A stretch of DNA of 21,326 bases, taken from the IMG/VR virus record IMGVR_UViG_3300048104_000775, positions 1 to 21,326 of that record; one strand, written 5' to 3'. The position numbers and the translations under genes are program-made. Source of the stretch: a virus. The notes beneath the pieces are model-generated. The model was not told where the DNA came from and did not search any database. It saw nothing but the letters and a program-made list of their open reading frames with translations. Below are positions 7,401-12,276 of the stretch, piece by piece (position 1 is the first letter of the stretch; each line of letters opens with the position of its first letter).

Positions 7401-8496
7401 AGTTTCGAATGGAGAATATTTAATGAGTCGAGAGGCTGTAAATAAATACGGCGGATCATTTATGCATGGATTGAACGCCCGAGGAAAAGCTCCTGGATTT
7501 TCTTCTGGAGGAAGAACTATTCAGCCAGGATCTCAACTCTCCGTTAATCCGGGATCCTTTGATTCAGGCAGAAAATACCAAAGACGACAAATGTCGGGAT
7601 TCTTTTACAGTGGCCAAGGAAATACCATGGGAATGAGAGAGGATCAAGAAACTGTTCGTGGAATAATCGCAGAGAGAGAGGCGAAGAGAAGAGAAGAGGA
7701 AGCTAAGGCTCGAGCAAAAAAACAAGAAAAGAGAGCTATGTGGGGAATGTTAGCTTCGACTGTAGCTATGGGCGCTATAAGCCACATGATGAGTGGAGGG
7801 ATTGATACGCGGACTGCAGGCGCAAAGGCTGATGGTTATACTGCAGACACTCCTTCTGGGGTTAGGTCTGCTACAAAAGATGGTTACCAATACAGTCTTC
7901 TGCCTGGTGCTAGTTCTGAAGGATTTGATAATGTTTCTAAAACCAGAAGCTGGAACCCTTTTAGCTGGGGAGGTTCTGGGGCTAGCATGAACGAAAGGCA
8001 ATTTCAATTTAATGATTTTCAGACTTCTCCGAATTATGGCGTTCCCCTCGACCCGTTCGGGTATAATGATCCTAGGCTTGCGTATTTTGGCGGAAAGATA
8101 AGCAACTACGCAAATGGCGGACCTATTTCTGGAAAGCCTGGAATCGATCAAATTCCAGCGATGCTTAGCGAGGGCGAGTATGTCGTTAAGGCTAGTAGTG
8201 CGAGACAGATTGGTAAGCCAATGCTTGACCGAATAAATGCTGGAAAATTTTATAATGGAGGAGCTGTTTCCGAAATGGAGGAAGCTTCTGATTCTGGCAT
8301 TTCTGGTGGAAAAACTAATAATATTAATATATCCGTAAACATAGAAAAGGGATCAGTTAAGTCTGAAAACAGCGAATCCAAGGGCGATGACGAAAAGGAA
8401 AAATCTGAAGGTTCATCTCTAGCCGAAAAAATAAAAGAGCAGATTTTATCTGTTATTATTGAGGAACAGAGACCTGGCGGAGTTCTGGAGGATTAG
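1447..8496 (+). CDS. Tail tape measure protein with embedded repeat-flanked modules
   Basis: 2349 residues. It is expected to fill the tail tube lumen, set tail length and be ejected with the DNA. Residues about 85-330 match the TP901-type minor tail/tape measure core (PhageMin_Tail style), e.g. TEYARQGLAVEET, LTGMDSANAVKALTAAMN and a VGGVFQINVLKA end. A hydrophobic segment follows at about 426-443. Residues 546-1062 are a modular region punctuated by five GYIPNFA-type motifs and holding a nuclease-like domain. Residues about 1180-1255 are Gly/Ala/Met-rich and hydrophobic, with a five-Met run at 1182-1186, a likely membrane-interacting part. Residues about 1260-1880 are charged and helical, ending in a coiled coil (about 1825-1880). 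The end (about 1885-2349) resembles lambda-type tape measure C-termini (LDDALREAGLNFLKMI, then repeated Gly-Gly ... GEY[LV][MV] units). The assignment as tape measure is very secure from length, composition and place; the internal cargo interpretation is inference. It ends 2 bases before the next start. Confidence 0.95.
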   Translation: MSINLNVNGNTAPLEAAVQAAVNRIRKTPIKVTVDDKGATQPLGNMKRGADEFSKSMEAANARIIAFGASMAIINGISDAFKAMVTNVVQVEKALADINVVMGLSLANLDKFSDSLFKVAKETAASFDVAAAAATEYARQGLAVEETLKRTKDALILTRLTGMDSANAVKALTAAMNTYGDEIKDTTQLVSKFAAVDVKFAVSAEDFADAISRTGQAAKSAGVDIDELVGLITAAQQKTARGGKVIGNSFKTIFTRIGRTDTLNQLENLGIAVRDVEGNTMGAKRILTDLANTFDSLTESQKAQIAQTVGGVFQINVLKAVLSDAAKQNGILANATQISAGATDEAIQKNEQLRSTMSAMASETGLALKEVSAKIGELAIAPGMEKILNIVKGFAEGASDMLGDGESSGNKFATGFLKGLGNIITGPGLVVIVAVFGKLFLKAAQYARESLSSLIGVTSEAQKQKAIQTSLVTLFGQNAALSKEMLRTDISRTEKERIILGLLKAQVVEANALNTIARSSAANLYQKGYGSNLAPRGKPRRTSAQGYIPNYVDAERQQAAQGGYAAGSIRSMNMPGEGSVIYNSAEKVKNFKGMSQPAIMPPKSSKAGENYQQAFDSIHGFDPYAAGGYIPNFAKKTASKTSDIPRNLNSKKLGDLNKDSSLILLTADSSADSESRFFVGKDPKGGTKILNTADLASKRTTGYYQVDVPYYSLDKNDKSRKSKIDLPSIQKAITAAASGKALDIAKQIVGGEKNLKPFNREQIKETFNKGAFKGAAGSAFESAIAAALDSYLFQDYKARTDTSAIDLPYDPKVFQYFGAPPGAGKMGAEVKADLANNLQQGAANKFYQVLAGGRAAWQYKDKNFKDQMRGSAEDAGLERRGGAYFKKGRAYGHIPNFAAARLALTGGLVGKNKFGNIDRRQMTRLVRSNPYFNGLMNEHLTWDSFPKKDKRKLSRWLLKQGVSNRALQAYGLASMHSKSIGEGISSLAMAKGYIPNFADPLSDAIGREKEAGVPVSKIRIGSHPALMGKSNPVGLGVTNTDDEPNGLRDVFGAANGYVPNYAPTPLTYSDIGSGRSGGSSAAQAQMEKSAKQYNKSLQRLIKLFERKKLSHEQLIKGSNNLNQKYRVNASASSKVSKELNSMQGSIGKAKAGLERASLSYQRSSVGRLSAGAGRMFSGNAGMMMMMGAPMAAGFLQSDGPGQAGMGGAAYSAGGALTGAASGAMMASMVAPMFGPAAPLVIAMGGLVGGFKGFISAQEENTKALEKNRQELVQKQTQTASQSLSKVVQASELRTSLKQASLVGEGDKLGLGQDDSVINLIREVGKKSKGFNFDEKGQGKGNLQGINKGDFERFSSLMNWNAKTGDIESKSKFEDGDAETMEKWYNKQTREYTQRESEDFKVYKKVSKKIMDLPDNQEAPMPQDLRSFLKSRDGDAEAGMNASIDYILKNEAGNEFEFGDQKFDRENYRKLMRGERSVNSKGNNVDALDLETRGNALTGQAEGILDKENKANGEKLKGIIVQIDNQRMQITAQRAIAMKQLEIKDHYSEISEDLKFEVMLMGSLMTDKQKAENKYLQAINKSAEAYEKSAASADGQLRTGLLNQIKGSADVQGLLKESLGLEKGAQFQDISDKVGSLTGGQMVEKLKEIAADSDTEDTMRKAINDLLTVEIDKRQNILDIAEKTKTNSTDQATREQKINNILAGRSQIIKDLERGNRMSSEDLRSSQKIRGFTEQVAAAKRLNAVGPGYQTKRERENFTMSEKRFGLESKITTLEENKAKSIGELNIEKEKTNQVIDQDKLKNLRQNKKDAEDYSEPLLISDQDLETLNKLEELEVERIKKLEEIEQKIKNINSETDSEIDKAKILLEKEKERLEIKRKHETGPGAFGRGLAGGMKSMAEQVETMDYELGTRLPQTFANGLSGAFIEAINGAKDLDDALREAGLNFLKMIQEAMMQKMVMQMMGGLGFSQGGNVRNYSKGGNVPARVSNGEYLMSREAVNKYGGSFMHGLNARGKAPGFSSGGRTIQPGSQLSVNPGSFDSGRKYQRRQMSGFFYSGQGNTMGMREDQETVRGIIAEREAKRREEEAKARAKKQEKRAMWGMLASTVAMGAISHMMSGGIDTRTAGAKADGYTADTPSGVRSATKDGYQYSLLPGASSEGFDNVSKTRSWNPFSWGGSGASMNERQFQFNDFQTSPNYGVPLDPFGYNDPRLAYFGGKISNYANGGPISGKPGIDQIPAMLSEGEYVVKASSARQIGKPMLDRINAGKFYNGGAVSEMEEASDSGISGGKTNNINISVNIEKGSVKSENSESKGDDEKEKSEGSSLAEKIKEQILSVIIEEQRPGGVLED
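3082..4632 (+). repeat. Five dispersed GYIPNFA-type protein motifs inside the tape measure
   Basis: The motif G-[YH]-[IV]-P-N-[FY]-[AV] occurs at residues 546 (GYIPNYV, nt 3082-3102), 628 (GYIPNFA, 3328-3348), 892 (GHIPNFA, 4120-4140), 992 (GYIPNFA, 4420-4440) and 1056 (GYVPNYA, 4612-4632). Four are preceded by a small or polar stretch such as AQ, AG, AK or AN. The pieces between them are 75, 257, 93 and 57 residues long and unlike each other. Codons differ among copies (tat ata cct, tat ata ccg, cat att cca, tat att cct, tat gtg cca), so the protein motif is kept by selection or is old, not a recent DNA duplication. I remember similar motifs in metagenomic phage proteins, but know of no established function. 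Confidence 0.9.
3349..4119 (+). other. Candidate PD-(D/E)XK nuclease-like module within the tape measure (residues 635-891)
   Basis: This is the longest piece between two GYIPNFA-type motifs. It contains an order of residues typical of the PD-(D/E)XK fold: a helix with GSAFESAIAAAL (Glu781), then acidic residues in ARTDTSAIDLPYD (Asp801, Asp806), then a short hydrophobic strand with AEVKAD (Glu829-x-Lys831), followed by helix-like NNLQQGAANKFYQVLAGG. The first 120 residues of the module look like a separate strand-rich lead-in (SSLILLTADSS, ESRFFVGKD). The call is from motif spacing only; the fold is not proven, and the module could be a catalytically dead or unrelated domain. Confidence 0.5.
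4984..5211 (+). other. Hydrophobic Gly/Ala/Met-rich segment of the tape measure
   Basis: Residues 1180-1255 contain a five-Met run (1182-1186), a Gly/Ala/Ser-rich stretch (about 1205-1230) and a strongly hydrophobic run ending in LVIAMGGLVGGFKGF. Tape measure proteins often carry such segments, which are thought to enter the host inner membrane during DNA ejection. No other segment of the protein is as long and uncharged. Confidence 0.6.
7381..7512 (+). repeat. First copy of the tape measure C-terminal GEY unit
   Basis: Residues 1979-2022 read GGNVPARVSNGEYLMS, then AVNKYG, a Leu-Asn pair and a closing Gly-Gly. The second copy at 8116-8262 has the same order: Gly-Gly, Pro-Ala, S-x-GEY, a hydrophobic pair, Gly, I-N-A-G, Gly-Gly. 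This unit is common near the ends of tape measure proteins and supports that identification. Confidence 0.7.
8116..8262 (+). repeat. Second copy of the tape measure C-terminal GEY unit
   Basis: Residues 2224-2272: GGPISGKPGIDQIPAMLSEG, then EYVV, a helix and DRINAGKFYNGG. It is a diverged copy of the unit at 7381-7512. Between the two copies lie about 200 residues with an Arg/Glu/Lys-rich helix (about 2075-2100), a short hydrophobic stretch and Gly/Ser/aromatic sequence. Confidence 0.65.
8487..8492 (+). promoter_or_regulatory. Ribosome binding site deciding the GTG start at 8499
   Basis: GGAGGA inside the last codons of the tape measure gene, 6 bases before GTG 8499. This strong match at ideal spacing supports the GTG start and tight coupling to the upstream gene. 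Confidence 0.75.
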
Positions 8497-8498
8497 TC

Positions 8499-10166
8499 GT
8501 GAGTTTTTCCAATTATCAACAAAAAATTATTATTAATGGTTTTGCTTTATCAGGAGTGAAAAGTGTTGATGGTAGCTACGGAATAAACGAATCTCCCGTA
8601 AGAGTTGCTGGAGTTGGGTTTGTTGACGCTTTAATAAATTCTCCTCTCGAGGGCAGTTTTTCCATATCTAGAGATATGGTTAGTCAGGATCCCTTGGTAG
8701 AGGTAAACTCTTTAGGGAAATATAAATATGAGGAAGATTATATTAGTGGGGTCATTTTATATGATGAAGGAAGCAAAGGGTTTGGATTTTCTAAAGGTAG
8801 AATGTCTCAATATTCGGTGTCATGTTCTGTAGGTCAAGTTCCTGAAATTAGAACAGACATTCGAGTTTTTGGAGAATTGGGAGCTTCTGTGCTTAGCAGC
8901 TCTTTTGTTGAAATTAATCCAGAGTCACCGCATTTTCCTTTTGGTGGAGACAGCGTTTTTCTTACAGATAAAAATGGAACAGCTATTGTTGATGGGGCAG
9001 AAAATTTAAAAACACAATGGAATGAAGGCTCCTTAACAATACCCAAAAATCTTTACGATAACCTTAGTAAGGAGTCTAGGTTGATAAAATATAGCGTGTC
9101 TTTTGCTCTTGGTTTTAATATTGTATCTGCTGGGTGGTATAACTCTAGCTGGTTTATTGTTGCAAATAAAGGCACTACTCAGGAGCTAAATTTTGGCTTA
9201 AATTATATTCCAACCGGATTAGATAATGACGCTTCTGAGGGTTGGGTTTTTAATAAACTTTTTGGGTGGGTTTATATATCCGCTTTAAATTTCGGGATAG
9301 GGGTAAAGCGGCAACTATACTTCTATGCGAGTCTTGTTTTTGAAAATAATACTGAATACTTTTGGGTTTGGGTAGATGAAGACGTTCTCGCTTCTCACGG
9401 TCTTGCATATTTTTTTCCTCAAAGTCAAAATTTCACTGGCGAAGGTTGGGGGCGTTTTTTCTTTGACTCTTTAGGGGAGTATGCAGCTATTGTTTATCTC
9501 TGGTCTGAGTCTACATGGTACGGCTTGAGCGATATAGGGTTTCAGCTTACACATTTAACTAATTTACAGGGTAGAGATTTGGATGCTTCGGCGGAGCCTA
9601 GTGATGCCGTCCCAGAAGATCATGATCAAGTTGTTGCTAGTCCGGATATTTTAGCCTTAGGGCAGGATTCTTTTAATTTATACCCACAAGTTGTTAATGC
9701 TCATCCACCTATTCAGTTTTCAGATCAGTCAAGCATTTCTATTAGCGTGGACGATTTTGATGCTGACGCTATCAGCGATTTTAGTTACACTAGGACGATT
9801 AATATGGAGCCTGTTTATGCAATACCAAAAGGTGATTTAGAAGATTGGACAAGTCAATCTCTCGCAACTCATAAAAACTTAGAGCCTGTGCAGGTAGACA
9901 CTCAGTACCCAATAGAAACTGATATAAATTTTACAATGATTGTATCAAATTACGAAATTAGGGAAATAAAAGATAGAATTCAGTCTGCCCCAAAAAGCGA
10001 TGTAGTTATAAACATCAAAGATTCAAAGACTGACGATTTGATAAACTCTTTTACTGGTCATAATGTTCGACTAATTTCGGAATCAATAAACTCATCAATT
10101 GACGAAGAAATGTCTATCTCGTTAACCTATAAAGGTTACGACACTCTTCACAACCCTGTTTTATGA
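8499..10166 (+). CDS. Tail tube-like/distal tail protein with inserted aromatic module
   Basis: 555 residues from GTG 8499. Residues 1-200 form a beta-rich domain (GFALSGVKSV, PLEGSFSIS, YSVSCSVGQVPEIRTDIRVF). Residues about 405-555 form a second one (SISISVDDFDADAISDFSYT, ending in MSISLTYKGYDTL). The same two-domain order is found in the next gene product, so I infer a pair of paralogous tube, distal-tail or hub proteins. Residues about 210-343 are an insert rich in Trp, Tyr and Phe (WYNSSWFIVANKGT, FGWVYISALNFG, WSESTWYGL) that recurs in the 2549-residue protein at 11077; residues 345-405 are an acidic linker. There is no signal peptide or membrane segment. The stop overlaps the next ATG by 4 bases (ATGA). 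Structural role confidence is fair; the exact place in the tail is unproven. Confidence 0.65.
   Translation: MSFSNYQQKIIINGFALSGVKSVDGSYGINESPVRVAGVGFVDALINSPLEGSFSISRDMVSQDPLVEVNSLGKYKYEEDYISGVILYDEGSKGFGFSKGRMSQYSVSCSVGQVPEIRTDIRVFGELGASVLSSSFVEINPESPHFPFGGDSVFLTDKNGTAIVDGAENLKTQWNEGSLTIPKNLYDNLSKESRLIKYSVSFALGFNIVSAGWYNSSWFIVANKGTTQELNFGLNYIPTGLDNDASEGWVFNKLFGWVYISALNFGIGVKRQLYFYASLVFENNTEYFWVWVDEDVLASHGLAYFFPQSQNFTGEGWGRFFFDSLGEYAAIVYLWSESTWYGLSDIGFQLTHLTNLQGRDLDASAEPSDAVPEDHDQVVASPDILALGQDSFNLYPQVVNAHPPIQFSDQSSISISVDDFDADAISDFSYTRTINMEPVYAIPKGDLEDWTSQSLATHKNLEPVQVDTQYPIETDINFTMIVSNYEIREIKDRIQSAPKSDVVINIKDSKTDDLINSFTGHNVRLISESINSSIDEEMSISLTYKGYDTLHNPVL
9126..9527 (+). other. Aromatic (W/Y/F-rich) module, copy in the tube-like protein
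   Basis: Residues 210-343. It shares with residues 607-737 of the next-but-one protein the ordered blocks WY-x-SSW, N-x-GT, GW[VL]YI, a [FC]W-x-W pair, and a closing AA-x-x-Y ... S-x-WYG. Aromatic blocks of this kind resemble surface-exposed binding repeats; the ligand is unknown. Confidence 0.7.
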
Positions 10167-11077
10167 GCAAGCCCTTTTTAAGATTTGAGGATGGAAAGGT
10201 TACTATAGGTTCTAGAGACTTAATGGTTAAAAGTGCAAACCTATCTATCGCTCCTAAATTACAAACAGAAAGAGTTTATGGAGATTATGATCCGAGTATT
10301 GCGGGAGCTAGAACTGAATTTGTAAATTTTTTACCCATTGCTTCATTGGCTGGAAGTCTTGATATTGAATTTCTTATTAACGCCGAGACATTTTCTAGTG
10401 GTAATACGAATAGTATTTCAAGGTTGTTTGAAATAGCGGAGGGAATGAGTGAGGGCCCTATAAACGAAAACTTGGTCGGAAGGTACTCTTTTAATAATAT
10501 GTACTTGCGATCTTTTGGCTTTAATGTTTCTCCGTTTAATGTTGTCAGGGCAAAAGCTTCGTACGACATATACGGAAGTCTATCAAAGAGCATTCCTTTT
10601 AGGTCTTCTCAGACCAGTAAAAATTTTGCCCATGGGTTAAAATCGTTTGGAGAAATGAAAGCTAGCAATGTTCTATCTGAGTCTGCCGTGCAGGGTCAAT
10701 TTGAAATAACAAATTTAGATTATACTATATTGGTGGAGAGAAAAATTCATCATCATATAAGAGATAATGAGCATACCTCTATCAATACTAAAGCTGACGG
10801 AGCCTTACCGTTTAGAGTGTCTGTGGAGTCTATAGAATCCGAGATGTCAATAAGCTCTAATGAGATTATACCTTCGCTCAATAATCGGGGCGATTATCAA
10901 TCATCAAGTTCTCCTTACGGAATTGAAGATTCTTCTATAAGTGCTTATTTGTATTCTATCGAGGGCTCTCAAATCGCTAGATTTTCTTGCAAAGGGAAAA
11001 TTCAATCTCAGTCCACCTCAATATCTGAAGGCTCCCTATCAAAAGGTAGTATAACCATAAGGGAGATAATAAAATAA
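10163..11077 (+). CDS. Tail tube-like protein, paralogue of the preceding gene
   Basis: 304 residues, ATG 10163 overlapping the previous stop by 4 bases. Residues 1-145 form a beta-rich domain with FGFNVSPFNVVRAKASYDIY at 118-137, which aligns with YSVSCSVGQVPEIRTDIRVF at 105-124 of the preceding protein (pattern V/P-x-x-x-R-x-x-x-x-[VI]-[FY]-G-x-L). Residues about 165-304 form a second domain whose QGQFEITNLDYTILVERKIH and SISEGSLSKGSITIRE segments align with the second domain of the neighbour. It lacks the aromatic insert. Lying between tape measure and M-like genes, it is probably a tail-terminal ring or distal tail component; a tube or minor structural role is also possible. The stop overlaps the next ATG by one base (TAATG). 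Confidence 0.6.
   Translation: MSKPFLRFEDGKVTIGSRDLMVKSANLSIAPKLQTERVYGDYDPSIAGARTEFVNFLPIASLAGSLDIEFLINAETFSSGNTNSISRLFEIAEGMSEGPINENLVGRYSFNNMYLRSFGFNVSPFNVVRAKASYDIYGSLSKSIPFRSSQTSKNFAHGLKSFGEMKASNVLSESAVQGQFEITNLDYTILVERKIHHHIRDNEHTSINTKADGALPFRVSVESIESEMSISSNEIIPSLNNRGDYQSSSSPYGIEDSSISAYLYSIEGSQIARFSCKGKIQSQSTSISEGSLSKGSITIREIIK
11059..11065 (+). promoter_or_regulatory. Ribosome binding site of the 2549-residue tip gene
   Basis: AAGGGAG, 11 bases before ATG 11077, within the end of the previous gene. With the TAATG overlap it suggests coupled translation plus independent initiation. Confidence 0.5.
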
Positions 11078-12276
11078 TGAGTTTTGTTGGTAAAATTGCA
11101 TGTGGAGTTGGGCATATTATTTGTTTGAAAACCAATGGATCTGTCTGGGGGGTTGGGTTTAATAAAAAAGGGGCTTTGGGGCTTCGACAAGTGCAAGGCT
11201 CTCAACCTGATGAGACAAGCTTCAAGAAGATGCTTGATGCTAACGGTTCAGCATTCGAGCTTTTACCTGGCGAAGATTGTCATCTATCTGCCAGCACAAA
11301 CAATTCGTTTTTTATAAAAAGCGATGGTTCTTCATGGGGAGTTGGCAGTCAATATAATGGCGTTTTATCTGATGGAGTAGTAAGCTTGGAAACTAGCGCA
11401 TCGTTTCCGGTTAAGGGACTTGGGCTTGAAAATATAATTCATGTTTCTTCTTCGGGTTCTCACGTCGCTTACTTAAAAAGCGATGGAACTGTATTGACTA
11501 TTGGTGGCAACTCTCAAGGTCAACTTGGAAACGGCTCGGTTGAGAATCAAAGCTTGCCTGTTCAGGTTATGGCCAACGCTTCAACCGTTTTTGATAACGT
11601 TAGTAAGGTTGAGTGTTCTGCTGGGTCCATTGTTTTTTTACGGAGCGACGGGTCTGTTTGGGCTGTTGGAGATAATTATAACGGAACTCTTGGCGATAAT
11701 AGCGGTCAAGATCGGTTGTTTCCTGTGCAAGTTGTTGATCAACAGGGCGACGCCTTATTGGACATAATTGATATTGCGTGTGGATATGATCATGTTTTGT
11801 TTCTAAAAAGTAATGGTACTGTTTTCGGAGCTGGACTTAATCGGTTTGGTCAACTAGCTCAAGGTTCGGGGGGTGGGTATAAATACTCCAGCGCTGTGCA
11901 ATTAAAGTCTGATTACGCTGCTCAAGACGTGCTTGAAGATATAATTTCTATTGATGCGGGTTATTATCATTCTGTTTTCTTGCGCCAAGATGGAAGCGTG
12001 CTTTCTGTGGGGATCAATGAACACGGAGAGTTGGGCGATGGTTCACAATCCGACAAAAAGGCGCCAGTGCTTTTAAAAAAACACGATCTTGGTACTTTAT
12101 ATGGAGTAAATTATATTCGTTGCGGAGCGTTCTTTACTAGTTGTTTATGCGACGATGGTTCTTTATGGGGGGTGGGTCAAAATAATTTTGGGCAACTCAG
12201 TGATGGAACCAAAGAAAATAAAAGTCTCGCGATTCAGGCAGCTCACGAAGACGGTACTTTTTTCAATTCTGTAAGT
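11077..12276 (+). other. Seven RCC1-type repeats (predicted beta-propeller)
   Basis: Residues 1-400 hold seven units of the form [FYC]-L-[KR]-x-[DN]-G-[ST]-x-x-x-x-G-x-N-x-x-G-x-L, at about 16, 79, 132, 187, 242, 301 and 356 (e.g. FLRSDGSVWAVGDNYNGTLG). Spacing is 53-63 residues. Seven repeats are the number that closes an RCC1 propeller. It sits at the very N-terminus, before a flexible linker. Confidence 0.88.

Noticed and set aside
2385-8151. Several minus-strand open frames under the tape measure gene (e.g. 7750-8151, 7063-7353)
   Set aside because: They lie opposite a gene with clear protein motifs on the + strand, have low-complexity mirror composition, and none has recognisable domains or a suitable ribosome site.
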